Source: Methanobacterium sp. UBA44 (GTDB lineage: Archaea; Methanobacteriota; Methanobacteria; Methanobacteriales; Methanobacteriaceae). From it: a stretch of 64,000 nt of DNA. The position numbers and the translations under genes are program-made. This document shows, one piece after another, positions 18,951 through 27,818 of the stretch. Every line of letters starts with the position of its first letter. Within the stretch, counting starts at the first letter, position 1. The stretch spans positions 11,566 to 75,565 of the forward strand of contig DACV01000007.1 of the NCBI GenBank assembly GCA_002494885.1, written 5' to 3'. The notes under the pieces are model-generated. The model saw only the letters and a list, made by a program, of their open reading frames with translations. It made no database searches and was not told the DNA's origin.

Positions 18951-19193
18951 TCAATATAAAACCGTGTCTGTATCTGGATTTACGCGGGTTTTAAGGGCTG
19001 TCCATGACTTAATGTCAGTTTTTTCCTCAATAAATCTTGTTATATTCTCTATTTCTTCGTAATTATATAAGATAAGGTCATATCTATCAAAACTGACTGT
19101 GATTTCTGCTATACTTTTAAAATTTTTAAGCAAAAGATCTATATTTTCTTTGACTTTATTTTCTTCATTCATGGGACAGTTATATGTTTTCAT
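18951..19193 (-). CDS. Small conserved-looking hypothetical protein
   Basis: This 80-residue acidic protein has no motif I recognise. It predicts as an alternation of helix and strand with no membrane segment or signal. Two starts are possible: ATG at 19193, or an internal ATG at 19171, seven residues later; neither has a good ribosome site. It sits between galU and a DUF167 gene, all leftward but with separate gaps. Codon and composition patterns match the neighbours, so I regard it as real but of unknown function. Confidence 0.55.
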   Translation of the reverse strand: MKTYNCPMNEENKVKENIDLLLKNFKSIAEITVSFDRYDLILYNYEEIENITRFIEEKTDIKSWTALKTRVNPDTDTVLY

Positions 19194-19250
19194 TTCTAAA
19201 TAATATTTTGGAATTAGAGAATTTAATAAAAATTTAGTTTAATTATGCCC

Positions 19251-19547
19251 TCAGATATTCTTTTTTAAATTTAAAATCTTTAAAAACTGAGACTTAGATA
19301 TATCATATATTTTTAGAGTCTTTTGCCTGCTTTTTAGCCCATTTGTGATCTCAACAGGTTTTTTAGTAAGCTTTGAAAATTCATTGACTATTTCTTTATT
19401 GGCTTTGCCCTTAAGCGGGGGCGATTTAATTCTTATTTCAATTCTTTCTCTCCACTCATTATATCCTGCAATTTCGAACCTGTTTGATTTTGTAGAAACC
19501 TCAATGTCCACTAGAATTCCTTCTGATATTTTGGTTACTGCATTCAT
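19251..19547 (-). CDS. DUF167 (YggU-like) family protein
   Basis: The protein has 98 residues. The core SPPLKGKANKEIVNEFSK followed by ITNGLKSRQKTLKI is the DUF167 signature; the fold is a small alpha/beta domain of unknown biochemical role found in archaea and bacteria. I set the start at ATG 19547, four bases after GTGAT; the in-frame GTG at 19556 is part of that ribosome site. It is divergent from the GT2 gene at 19690. Confidence 0.85.
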   Translation of the reverse strand: MNAVTKISEGILVDIEVSTKSNRFEIAGYNEWRERIEIRIKSPPLKGKANKEIVNEFSKLTKKPVEITNGLKSRQKTLKIYDISKSQFLKILNLKKNI

Positions 19548-19689
19548 TAAAATCACGTTCTAATTATAATATTTTGTTAATAAATGTGAAAATATTAAAT
19601 GAAATATACTAAATTATTATATGTATTAAAATCTATTTTAAAACATATACATATTCTATATTGAAATTTTAAAATAATAAGGAACTAAA

Positions 19690-20412
19690 ATGAAAATCAT
19701 AACTATTATTCCCGCTTATAATGAGGAAAAGACCATCTATAAAGTTGCTAAAAATACGTTAAAATATTCAGAAGTCATTGTAATAGATGATGGTTCAACC
19801 GATCAAACTTCAATTAAGGCTAAAGACTCCGGAGCATTGGTAGTAAGGCATGAAACTAATTTAGGAAAAGGCGCTGCTATAAAAACAGGGCTGAAAAAAG
19901 CATTGGAAAACAAATACAAAATTTTCGTTATCATGGATGGTGATGGTCAGCATGATCCTGAACATATTCCTTTTTTGATTTCAGAAATGGAAAACGCAGA
20001 TTTTATAATTGGTTCAAGATTTAAAGAAAAAATTCCTAAAAATATGCCTTTACAAAGAAAGTTTTCAAATAAATTAACCACTAAAATCATAAAATATATC
20101 ACAGGTTATAATCTAACAGATAGCCAATCTGGCTTTAGATGTATTTCTAACACCGCTGCTCAAATATTTACTGATATACCCTATGATGATTATGTATATG
20201 AATCAGAAGTACTATATCGAGCATCGAAAGAAAGAATAAAAATTCATGAAATACAAATTTCATGTAATTACGAAGATGAAAAGTCATATATAACATGGAA
20301 AAATGTTTTGAGATATATTATTTTTGTTTTTAAACTATTAATACAGAATTCTCAAAGAAAATATTATTTTAGCTTTAAAGATTCCATTAAGCAAAAATCC
20401 AAGGAGGATTAA
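19690..20412 (+). CDS. Glycosyltransferase family 2 protein (DPM/DPG synthase-like)
   Basis: This is a 240-residue GT-A enzyme: TIIPAYNEEKTIYKVA, VIDDGSTDQT, VIMDGDGQHDPEHIP (DXD) and NLTDSQSGFRCIS, characteristic of polyprenyl-phosphate hexosyl synthases. Unlike the GT2 at 16690 it has no long membrane tail, only a short hydrophobic stretch near the C-terminus. It probably loads a sugar on a polyprenyl phosphate (inference). It starts a three-gene rightward unit; the next gene begins 4 bases after its stop. Confidence 0.83.
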   Translation: MKIITIIPAYNEEKTIYKVAKNTLKYSEVIVIDDGSTDQTSIKAKDSGALVVRHETNLGKGAAIKTGLKKALENKYKIFVIMDGDGQHDPEHIPFLISEMENADFIIGSRFKEKIPKNMPLQRKFSNKLTTKIIKYITGYNLTDSQSGFRCISNTAAQIFTDIPYDDYVYESEVLYRASKERIKIHEIQISCNYEDEKSYITWKNVLRYIIFVFKLLIQNSQRKYYFSFKDSIKQKSKED

Positions 20413-20415
20413 TAT

Positions 20416-21399
20416 TTGAAGCGTTCATACGTGCTTATAATAAGTTTAATCCTCATAATTCTGCTAATATTATGGATCGGCCCTATAAATATTATAAATT
20501 CTTTAAAAACTGCCAATTGGACATTTATTCTACTCGCATGCATTATTCACCTTTTAGCTGTTTATATAAGATCCATAAGATGGGGTTTTATTATAAACCA
20601 GCCCAAAAAGTTTAAAAAAAATTATATTGTTAAAACAATTGGCCTCTTTGCAGGAAATTTTAGCCCAATGAGAAGCGCGGGTGAAGTCCTAGGTGCAGTA
20701 GCTGGTAAAAAAATTAACAAAATAAGTATTTCAGAAGGCTTATCAGCAGGACTTACAGAAAGATTTTTTGATCTAGTAATAGCCGGATTCTTACTAGTGA
20801 TATCGGCGTTTTTCGTGCCTAAAATACGTTTTGTAGCATTAATTGGAGGCGTATTAACTTTAGGGCTGGTTTTACTAATATATACGATAAACTGGAAAGA
20901 AAATACTAGTTTATGGCTATATCGAAAAATTCATCCAATAATATGTAAGTTGCCCATTAATGAAAATAAATTAGATAATTTATATCATAAATTTATTCAA
21001 GGTTTGAAAAGTATGATTGAATATACTCAATCATTCACTAATTTTAAAAATTTAATTTTTGTATTAATATTATCTGCTTTTTCATGGATATTAGAGTGCG
21101 CACGTCTTTATACTGTATTTTATGCTTTTAATGTTGATATAAGTTTTATAGCTATAATTATAATCTTTTTCTTAGCTAACTTAGTAGGAATTCTCTCTGT
21201 TCTTCCAGGAGGTATTGGATCTATTGAAATTTCTCTTACAGGATTATTTGTAATTTTTGGTGTTTCAGATATACTGGCTGGTAGTATAGCATTAGTAGAT
21301 CGTTTAGCGTCTTTCTGGTTAGTTACAGTCATGGGAATATTTTTCTCATCTTTCTATGCTAAAGGTATTCTTGAAGAAGTTAAAAACTCATTCAATTAA
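20416..21399 (+). CDS. Flippase-like membrane protein (LPG synthase TM/UPF0104 family)
   Basis: The 327 residues contain about 8 membrane helices. The pattern RSIRWGFIINQPKKF, FAGNFSPMRSAGEVLGA and ANLVGILSVLPGGIGSIEISL is the lysylphosphatidylglycerol-synthase transmembrane domain family (UPF0104/AglD2-like). In archaea these proteins often accompany a polyprenyl-phosphate GT2, as here, and have been proposed to move lipid-linked sugars. The start is TTG at 20416, preceded by a near-perfect AAGGAGGATT, so this unusual start is well supported. Confidence 0.85.
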   Translation: MKRSYVLIISLILIILLILWIGPINIINSLKTANWTFILLACIIHLLAVYIRSIRWGFIINQPKKFKKNYIVKTIGLFAGNFSPMRSAGEVLGAVAGKKINKISISEGLSAGLTERFFDLVIAGFLLVISAFFVPKIRFVALIGGVLTLGLVLLIYTINWKENTSLWLYRKIHPIICKLPINENKLDNLYHKFIQGLKSMIEYTQSFTNFKNLIFVLILSAFSWILECARLYTVFYAFNVDISFIAIIIIFFLANLVGILSVLPGGIGSIEISLTGLFVIFGVSDILAGSIALVDRLASFWLVTVMGIFFSSFYAKGILEEVKNSFN

Positions 21400-21511
21400 T
21401 ATTAACAGTTACTTTATCCTTTAATCTGTATTTAAAGCCTAATTTCTTATATATCATAAAATTATATAATTTTATAGAAAATTTTATATTATATTACAAT
21501 TAACTGATTTT

Positions 21512-22879
21512 ATGAATTTAGAAGAGACTATAAAGCCTGAAATACTTTTTTTAATATTAGGTTTAGTTTTTGGATTGATGTTTTTATTAGTAACTCCCCC
21601 CTTCCTTGTTGGAGATGAAGGAACGCATTTTTTTAAGGCATACGATATTAGTGAAGGGCATCTTTTCCCCAATAAAATTAATAATTATTTTCCTAAAAGC
21701 ATAGTCAAATGTATGGATGAATTTACATATTTACAAATCTATCCAGATGATAGAGTTAATATAAATGATGCTATAAATCTCTTAAGTCTACATCTTAGCC
21801 CCGATAATAAAATATCCATTGATATTTCCCATGTTGTCATCTATCCTCCTATTCCTTATTTGGCATCAGCCTCAGTTATGGTAATATGTAAATTTTTTAA
21901 TTTATCCCCTTTAATTATGTTATATTTTGGCAGGTTAATTAATCTGTTAATATGGATCATCTTAGTATATTTCGCAATAAGAATAACTCCAATTCATAAA
22001 TGGGTTTTTTTGTTATTAGCATTAATGCCTCGGACTCTCTTTCAGGCCGCGTCCCTTTCAGTAGATAGTTTAAGTTTTGGTTTGTCTTTTCTTGTTATTG
22101 CCCTTTTTCTCAATTATTCAGTGAATGAAAATAAAAAAATACATTTAAAAGAAGTTTTTGTTTTAGTTTTAGTTATTTTAGCTCTTATTTTATCAAAACA
22201 AGGTTATGCTCTATTAATATTGTTATTCTTTATGATACCAATATCCAAATTTAAAAATAATAAATTAAGAGTTATAACATTTGTTCTGATAAGTTTACCT
22301 TCAATAATTATAGCAGGTATTTGGGATATGTTGTTTAAGAAATTATACATACCCCATGCTATGGATTCAATATCCATACCGGGTCAAATTTCTTTTATTT
22401 TAGCAGATCCTCTCAATTTTCTATTTGTTTTATTGAATACTTTGATTTTGCAATCTAAATTCTATTTAAGAACATTTATTAGCGGATGGTTTGAATCATC
22501 ATTACTTGATATTACAATAATTGTATATATTGCAATGTTGTTTTTTGTTTCATTTATTGATAAAAGTAAATTTAAGTTAAATTCAAAACAAAAATCAATT
22601 TCTTTATTAATATTCTCAATTATTTTTATTCTGGCATTCCTATTTGAATATATTAGTTATACTGCAGTAGGTAAAAGTTATATACTTGGTGTTCAGGGCA
22701 GATATTTCATTCCTATAGCTCCACTATTCTTTTTGCTATTTTATAACAGCAAAATAACTGAGATTATAAACAATAAAATAAATTTAAACCCAAATAAATT
22801 TTATTTATTCAACATAGCATTTATAATACTTATTTTAAGTATTTCCATATCTTTGCTATTTTCCAGGTTTTATATTTAA
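21512..22879 (+). CDS. DUF2142 multi-pass membrane protein, GT-C-like
   Basis: The 455 residues hold about 12 membrane helices. The first outer loop reads PPFLVGDEGTHFFKAYDISE, the hallmark of DUF2142, where the Asp-Glu pair is the probable catalytic site of a GT-C fold using lipid-linked sugar. A further conserved-looking stretch is MPRTLFQAASLSVDSLSFG. It follows the GT2 and the flippase-like gene, which together could make, move and transfer one sugar outside the cell (inference). A 112-base gap separates it from the previous gene, so it may have its own promoter. Confidence 0.8.
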   Translation: MNLEETIKPEILFLILGLVFGLMFLLVTPPFLVGDEGTHFFKAYDISEGHLFPNKINNYFPKSIVKCMDEFTYLQIYPDDRVNINDAINLLSLHLSPDNKISIDISHVVIYPPIPYLASASVMVICKFFNLSPLIMLYFGRLINLLIWIILVYFAIRITPIHKWVFLLLALMPRTLFQAASLSVDSLSFGLSFLVIALFLNYSVNENKKIHLKEVFVLVLVILALILSKQGYALLILLFFMIPISKFKNNKLRVITFVLISLPSIIIAGIWDMLFKKLYIPHAMDSISIPGQISFILADPLNFLFVLLNTLILQSKFYLRTFISGWFESSLLDITIIVYIAMLFFVSFIDKSKFKLNSKQKSISLLIFSIIFILAFLFEYISYTAVGKSYILGVQGRYFIPIAPLFFLLFYNSKITEIINNKINLNPNKFYLFNIAFIILILSISISLLFSRFYI

Positions 22880-22961
22880 TTTTTAACATTACGGAGAAAC
22901 ATTTAAATAGTGAAAGAGAAAAATGATGGTATGTTCTATTGTTACGTTAACTTTAGAATTA

Positions 22962-23045
<84 letters not shown>

Positions 23046-23166
23046 TTCAAAATTGAAAATTTTGAAAGGGATGGATCGAATAATCCTTCAAAAAATCATA
23101 GACTTTTTGAGGCACGAAACGAAGTTTCGACTGCCTCGCTCAAAAATCAAAGATTTTTTCGCAGCG
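23046..23166. repeat. Array of short triloop hairpins next to tRNA-Leu (array 2)
   Basis: Consecutive palindromes begin right after the tRNA: TTCAAAATT-GAA-AATTTTGAA (23046-23066), TCAAAAAATC-ATA-GACTTTTTGA with one mismatch (23088-23110), a composite stem GAGGCA+CGAAAC-GAA-GTTTCG+TGCCTC (23109-23137), and AAAAATC-AAA-GATTTTT (23142-23158). Loops are 3 bases, usually closed by C-G. CGAAG at 23120-23124 is the known ultra-stable DNA mini-hairpin motif. It shares stem types with arrays 1 and 3. From 23167 to 23364 only AT-rich sequence without a gene is seen. Confidence 0.82.
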
Positions 23167-23364
23167 GAAATGTTAAATCTCAATTAAATTCTAATTTTAA
23201 TCATATTTCAATTCTCAGGAATCCACAAACAAATTATTTCCTTTTAAATCCCAAAATATTACAAAATAAATAAGATTTTTTCCATTATTGCATAAATAAA
23301 GTTGGGATTATTTAAAATAATTTAAATCAAATGTTAATTCAAAAAGGAATCTAACAAATCAAAC

Positions 23365-23676
23365 TCAATAATACTCCTTTTTCAAGCATTTATGACACCG
23401 GTAAATGTGTTTATACTGAATTTCGCCCTCTGAAGTTTCATCAAGTTCAGTATCTTCATGCTCCATAGGTTCAAAGCAATCGGAACAGATTTTGTTGTTT
23501 AAACATCCTGTTTCAAAGTAATGATCCTCAGTTATTATATTGTCTTTTTTAAGTTCCCTCAAAATCTCAAGGAGGGTTTCTTCGTCAACGCCCAGTATAT
23601 CCTCAATTTCACATAAATAATAATGATCGCCGTTATCTTCTATGAACGACTTTACTCTTTCATATGTAGAATCCAA
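23365..23676 (-). CDS. Small winged-helix plus zinc-ribbon hypothetical protein
   Basis: The 103 residues show an N-terminal helix-turn-helix-like part (LCEIEDILGVDEETLLEILR, about 20-42) and a C-terminal zinc ribbon with CSDC near residue 63 and CHKC near residue 94, plus an extra Cys. This plan suggests nucleic-acid binding, perhaps transcriptional regulation (inference); I cannot name the family. The start is TTG at 23676, set by GGTGATG just upstream. It is transcribed alone between tRNA-Leu/array 2 and the DUF371 gene. Confidence 0.72.
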   Translation of the reverse strand: MDSTYERVKSFIEDNGDHYYLCEIEDILGVDEETLLEILRELKKDNIITEDHYFETGCLNNKICSDCFEPMEHEDTELDETSEGEIQYKHIYRCHKCLKKEYY

Positions 23677-23776
23677 AACATCACCTGCTAAACATTTTTT
23701 GTTTAAATTACAGCTAAAAACATCCGATTATTGCCCTATAATTGCCCATGATATGCTCATAAAAAAAATCACTTCT

Positions 23777-24190
23777 TTATTCAACAATTATTTTAACCTT
23801 TAATTCCTCTCTTTCCCTCAAATCATTTATCAATTCTCTATCTAGATCTATAGCAGCTTTATCTGCCTTTATCATTAAAGTACGGCTACATTTAAACTCA
23901 CTTTTTCTGCAGACCATATCTGTAGGATGTTCTAAGGTTAATTCAGGATGTCCATATCCTGTTATTTCATCAAAGCCATTCTCTGTTTCAAGCTGGATCT
24001 TTATCACTGAATTTTTGTTTTTTATGGCATCTTTAAGCTCTTCAGGAAAATCTTCAAGTTTTGATCTGGAAGAAACTCCAATAATACAATCTGCCCTTAT
24101 TCCAATCTCTTTATCCATTGTTACTTCAAATGTGGATTTATGAGCTGATGTAACATTTGGATGTCCTTTAGCATAAAAAATGTATTCCAA
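23777..24190 (-). CDS. DUF371 family protein
   Basis: The 137 residues match the archaeal DUF371 family from end to end: YAKGHPNVTSAHKSTFEVT at the start, IIGVSSRSKLEDFPEEL, ITGYGHPELTLEHPTDMVCR, and a CSRTLMIKADKAA segment. The function is unknown; the fold is likely beta-rich. The start is TTG at 24190 behind GAGGAGAT. It stands alone; the next segment to the right holds only a decayed small gene. Confidence 0.85.
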   Translation of the reverse strand: MEYIFYAKGHPNVTSAHKSTFEVTMDKEIGIRADCIIGVSSRSKLEDFPEELKDAIKNKNSVIKIQLETENGFDEITGYGHPELTLEHPTDMVCRKSEFKCSRTLMIKADKAAIDLDRELINDLREREELKVKIIVE

Positions 24191-24370
24191 TTTATCTCCT
24201 CATTAACTTATTTTAAATATATAATTAATCAATTAATTAGTAATTCCTAATTTAATCTTAAAATTATTATATTCACCAGGAAATTGTCTTCTTTTAATTT
24301 GTTTTTACTTTTAATCAAAATATAAGAAATTATTTTAATGAATCAATATAATTAAGAGCTCAATTAATAA

Positions 24371-24504
24371 TTAAACTCTTTCATTCTCTTCATCCTGTTT
24401 TAAACCATCTTCAACGTAGTCTAAAAGTAATTCATTTTGATACCTTTTTTAATTGCCATTATCTTTCTTAATTCTTTATCCCCTCTAAAAGCAATTTGTA
24501 CCAT
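24371..24504 (-). pseudogene. Decayed ribbon-helix-helix-like small protein gene
   Basis: Read leftward from the ATG at 24504, the frame gives MVQIAFRGDKELRKI and then GIKMN before a premature stop. Another frame continues NELLLDYVEDGLKQD and ends at TAA (24371). Adding back four bases (a second copy of ATGA at the junction) restores one 45-residue protein that looks like a small ribbon-helix-helix DNA-binding protein. A 4-base slippage deletion is therefore the simplest explanation. The remainder of the 24191-24631 gap is AT-rich with no other gene recognised. Confidence 0.6.
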
Positions 24505-24631
24505 ATTCCAGACTTATAAATTTTTGATCACCATAGATTAAATAATATTATTTCATTATTAAGCTAATAGAATTCTACCGCCAATCAGTTTACGAAAATC
24601 AATATAAGCAAATAAAGAATAATTGATACTC

Positions 24632-25261
24632 ATGCAAAAATTAAATAATTCAAACTATAAAATTAAACCATTTTCACAGGTAACTGATTTCCACGGCCAC
24701 ATTTGTCCAGGCTCAGCCATTGGATATAAAGCTGCAGAAATTGCAATTAAAGAACTTTTTAGTAAAAAAAGTTTTGACGAAGAACTTATCTGTATAACAG
24801 AAAATGATAGTTGTGCTGTTGATGCTATACAGGTTGTTACTGGGTGTACTTTTGGTAAGAGCAACTTAATTTTCCATGATTATGGGAAACAAGCATATAC
24901 ATTCATTAATCGCGAAACTGGAGATGCTGTAAGATTATCAATGAAAGAATCTTTCAGTACTGACAATATTAACCCTAATTTAGGTAAACTTCGACAAAAA
25001 GTAAATAGCGGTACAGCAACTAATGAAAATGAAGCCGAATTAAGAGAAACCATTAATAAAGTTTCAGAGGGGATTATAAATCTTCCTGATAATGAAATAT
25101 TCGACGTACAATATATGAAAGTAGAACTACCTGCAAAAACAAGAATTTTTAAGTCTGTTAAGTGCAGTAAATGTGGTGAAATGGTATCAGATCATAGAAA
25201 ACGTCTTCATAAAGAAAATATACTTTGTATGCCCTGTTTTAATAAAATAAAAGAAAATTAA
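24632..25261 (+). CDS. FmdE family protein with C-terminal zinc ribbon
   Basis: This 209-residue protein has the FmdE/Tpr-type N-terminal domain (DFHGHICPGSAIGYKAAE, then TENDSCAVDAIQVVTGCTFG, with the conserved Cys and His of the metal site) and a C-terminal CSKCGEMV...CMPCF zinc ribbon. FmdE co-purifies with molybdenum formylmethanofuran dehydrogenase, but stand-alone homologues have unproven roles. I used ATG 24632; a TTG at 24623 would add three residues. A TATA-like tcaatataagc about 29 bases upstream suggests a very short leader, and no ribosome site is evident. Confidence 0.83.
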   Translation: MQKLNNSNYKIKPFSQVTDFHGHICPGSAIGYKAAEIAIKELFSKKSFDEELICITENDSCAVDAIQVVTGCTFGKSNLIFHDYGKQAYTFINRETGDAVRLSMKESFSTDNINPNLGKLRQKVNSGTATNENEAELRETINKVSEGIINLPDNEIFDVQYMKVELPAKTRIFKSVKCSKCGEMVSDHRKRLHKENILCMPCFNKIKEN

Positions 25262-25297
25262 TTGATTATCTTAAAGTTTCATTATGAAGTATTGTGT

Positions 25298-25663
25298 TCA
25301 ATCACCCCCAACACGAGCAGGAGGCTCTTCCTCAATATCAATAGAAGATACATTACCCAAATGCTTTACCCTTTCACATATGAGATTTTCAAACTCTTTA
25401 GGGCTTAATCCTAATTCTCGGGCTCGATCATGGATAGCTTTGGGTTCATGGGCGCCATGTTTTATGTAGTTTGCCGCAAATCTGTTTAGATATATTTCCA
25501 GCTTTTCTTCGTCTGATACTTCCAGTATTCCTGGTATTTCATTAGATAATTTATTTAAGTCCATTAATGAGATTCTAAGGGGCATAAAGTTTATTACTAT
25601 GTCTCCAGTAAATTTATCAAATTTTATGCTCTTGATTCCAACATTTAATCCTTTTAAAGCCAT
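25298..25663 (-). CDS. Conserved-looking hypothetical protein
   Basis: This 121-residue soluble protein has no membrane segment. Its N-terminal part (LKGLNVGIKSIKFDKFTGD) predicts beta strands, and the rest is helical, including HEPKAIHDRARELGLSPKEF. I do not recognise the family. The start is ATG 25663, four bases after AGTGAT; the GTG at 25672 is part of that site. It converges on the FmdE-like gene with a 36-base gap, which must hold both terminators. Confidence 0.62.
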   Translation of the reverse strand: MALKGLNVGIKSIKFDKFTGDIVINFMPLRISLMDLNKLSNEIPGILEVSDEEKLEIYLNRFAANYIKHGAHEPKAIHDRARELGLSPKEFENLICERVKHLGNVSSIDIEEEPPARVGGD

Positions 25664-25932
25664 AAAAATCACTCTTGAAGATTTTAAATTTAATTAAAGA
25701 TCATTTGATCTTAGTCTCTTATTTTATTTAGTATTTATTCATAAATTATTTAGAGAATTTTATTTAAAAATTCCTCTATTTAACGTTATAATTATCATAT
25801 TAGATTATTAATAGGTCGTTTTATTCTAAAATATATTATATAATTTATTTTTTACCTGAAATGACTTATTATAACTTTTTAAATCTATTTGATGATAGTC
25901 ATATTTATACAACTAATTTCAGATAATCAAAC

Positions 25933-26337
25933 ATGCTTAGAACGAGGGCAAAAAAAATAAAACCCTGTGACTACAGAAAAATGATTCAAAAACTTGATAT
26001 AGATAATTTCGAATTGAAAACATCCTATATTTTTGAAGCTAAAGCCACTCTAATCAATTTATTAAGATTAGAAGATTATTTAAGGGAAATAAGGCACTGC
26101 ATTACAAAAGACATGCGGGAAATAAGCTTAAAATATTTAAATTCAGATTATATAAATAAATCCTCGATAATTATTTCTTTAGGTCTAAAAAAACCAAAAG
26201 TTTCAAAAAAAAGAATTTCAATGCAAAAAAAGCTTGATCAGGAATTAGATCCTTACCTGAATCTCCTTGATATAATCGACGACTATTTACAGCAAATAGA
26301 AGAAGTGAAAGATTACATAAATAGTATAAAAGAATAA
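25933..26337 (+). CDS. Hypothetical helical basic protein
   Basis: The 134 residues are rich in Lys, Arg, Leu and Ile and are almost all predicted helix, with a probable coiled coil in the last 40 residues (LLDIIDDYLQQIEEVKDY). Basic clusters (RTRAKKIK at the start, KKPKVSKKRISMQKK in the middle) suggest nucleic-acid or membrane contact, but no family is recognised. No good ribosome site precedes the ATG, and the upstream 260 bases are AT-rich with TATA-like runs. Confidence 0.55.
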   Translation: MLRTRAKKIKPCDYRKMIQKLDIDNFELKTSYIFEAKATLINLLRLEDYLREIRHCITKDMREISLKYLNSDYINKSSIIISLGLKKPKVSKKRISMQKKLDQELDPYLNLLDIIDDYLQQIEEVKDYINSIKE

Positions 26338-26396
26338 AAATCCTTTCTTTAATCATTAAATTATAAATGATTATTTTTAAATTTAAGGTGATTTTA

Positions 26397-26837
26397 ATGG
26401 CTACTTATTGCATTATCATCAATTTAATTGATGATTCAAAGATCCAGATAGGTAAACTTGGAAATATCGAATTTAAAAAAGGTTATTACATCTATGTGGG
26501 CTCAGCATTAAATTCTATTAAAGGCAGAATAGAAAGACACCTTAGGAATGAAAAAAAACTCTTCTGGCATATTGATTATCTCTTAAACTCCCCTAACTCC
26601 AGAATTAAAGATGTTATTTTTGAAAAAAGCAATGATAAATGGGAATGTGAAATTGTAGAGGAAATTGCAGAAAATGGGACACCTGTCAACAAATTTGGAT
26701 GTTCTGATTGTAAGTGCAAATCCCATTTATTTTACTTTAAAAATTCACATGCCGCTGATATTTCCTGTTTAAATGCATTTAATAAGTTCAAATTGAAAGC
26801 TGAAAAATATAGTAACTTAATTAAGGTTGAAAAATGA
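26397..26837 (+). CDS. DUF123/GIY-YIG-like nuclease family protein
   Basis: The 146 residues match the archaeal Uri/DUF123 branch of GIY-YIG domains. GYYIYVGSALNSIKGRIERH contains the YYIYVGS equivalent of GIY-YIG and the catalytic Arg region. LFWHIDYLL and GSSDC-type VNKFGCSDCKCKSHLFYF complete the signature. The biochemical role is unproven. The ATG at 26397 follows a strong AAGGTGAT; the longer frame from 26367 is not needed. Its 3' end overlaps the convergent small membrane-protein gene by 21 bases. Confidence 0.85.
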   Translation: MATYCIIINLIDDSKIQIGKLGNIEFKKGYYIYVGSALNSIKGRIERHLRNEKKLFWHIDYLLNSPNSRIKDVIFEKSNDKWECEIVEEIAENGTPVNKFGCSDCKCKSHLFYFKNSHAADISCLNAFNKFKLKAEKYSNLIKVEK

Positions 26838-27032
26838 GCCTTCTGATTGTTTAAATATATTTCTAGCAAATAAAAAACCTAAAAACACAATAATAATCCC
26901 TATTAATAATTTAAACCATAAGTACAAAGCTGATGTTGAAAAGCCAATTTTTAAAAGTCCAGTAATGCTCATTGCTGCAATAATGCACCCTAAAATCCAA
27001 TGTAAAGCTGATAAAATCCATATCCTGATCAT
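26817..27032 (-). CDS. Small two-helix membrane protein
   Basis: The 71 residues contain two hydrophobic helices (WILSALHWILGCIIAAMSI and LYLWFKLLIGIIIVFLGFLF) and a polar C-terminus. The ATG is preceded by GAGGAGA about nine bases upstream, which favours this strand over the hydrophilic antisense frame at 26827-27036. It ends inside the 3' end of the DUF123 gene. No family is recognised; it could be a small inner-membrane protein of any role. Confidence 0.65.
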   Translation of the reverse strand: MIRIWILSALHWILGCIIAAMSITGLLKIGFSTSALYLWFKLLIGIIIVFLGFLFARNIFKQSEGSFFNLN

Positions 27033-27259
27033 GTAAATTTTCTCCTCTAATCTATTAATTTATATCTTAAACTGTCTTTATTTAGATATTGAACAGTTAA
27101 AATAATTCAAATGTGATGAAATAAAAGTAATCAAACTGCATTTAATAACTTCAGAATAGTAATTAATGTTTTTTAGCTTTTACTAAAAACTAATATATAA
27201 ATTTTGGTATAAAAATAAAAATTCTTTTTTCAATATAAAGGTAGGTAATTAATTAAGTA

Positions 27260-27273
27260 AATAATATATAATT
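27260..27273 (+). promoter_or_regulatory. TATA box for the lipoprotein-like gene
   Basis: The sequence aataatatataatt is centred about 26 bases upstream of the ATG at 27292. This is the normal distance between a TATA box and an archaeal transcription start, so the messenger may be leaderless or carry a leader of about nine bases to the second ATG at 27301. Confidence 0.5.
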
Positions 27274-27291
27274 GTATTAATATATTATTAA

Positions 27292-27801
27292 ATGGTTAAT
27301 ATGAAAAATATGGTCATTGTTTTAATATTTACTCTGCTCATATCAGCAGTTATGGGTTGTACAAATAATAAAGAGACTAAAGAGGATTCAGAAATATATG
27401 GAAGCACATATGTTAATTTTCAGATGCCCCCAGGATGGGAACTGCATCCCATGCCTGGAAAAGGCACGGTAATATGGATGAGTGGCGATCCACGTATAAG
27501 GGTAATAGAATTAGAAGATAAGCAAAAATTTGATTCAGAATATAATAAAGCCCTAAATATAGATACAGATAGCTATGCTGTAACAAAAAAGAATAAAACA
27601 GTAGATGGAACAAATGTTAATATTCTAAAGACCACAAACAATATGAACGGAGATATTCAGGATGAATATTTCTTCGTGAAGGATAATAAACATTATCATC
27701 TGGTATCATGGGCTTTTACGGGATGGAACAGTGCAAATCAAACTATGTATAGGAAAAAAATAAATAATGCAACAGATATCATCATAAAAACAATAAAATA
27801 A
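27292..27801 (+). CDS. Secreted or lipid-anchored PsbP-like hypothetical protein
   Basis: This 169-residue protein begins with a hydrophobic signal segment ending in a lipobox-like AVMGC, then a charged linker and a beta-rich domain: STYVNFQMPPGWELHPMPGK, GTVIWMSGDPRIRVIEL, DEYFFVKDNKHYHLVSW. The domain resembles the PsbP-like or DUF4367-type folds that are common in Methanobacterium surface proteins. Its function is unknown. An ATG at 27301 (MKNMVIV) is an equally good start. It is monocistronic and converges on cfbC. Confidence 0.65.
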   Translation: MVNMKNMVIVLIFTLLISAVMGCTNNKETKEDSEIYGSTYVNFQMPPGWELHPMPGKGTVIWMSGDPRIRVIELEDKQKFDSEYNKALNIDTDSYAVTKKNKTVDGTNVNILKTTNNMNGDIQDEYFFVKDNKHYHLVSWAFTGWNSANQTMYRKKINNATDIIIKTIK

Positions 27802-27818
27802 CTCAGGAGTTTCAAAAA

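Noticed and set aside
23167..23364. Possible small RNA gene after hairpin array 2
   Set aside because: No paired structure, promoter spacing or conserved motif could be seen in this AT-rich stretch.
26827..27036. 69-codon plus-strand frame opposite the small membrane protein
   Set aside because: The minus-strand frame has GAGGAGA before its ATG and a sensible two-helix product; the plus frame has neither.
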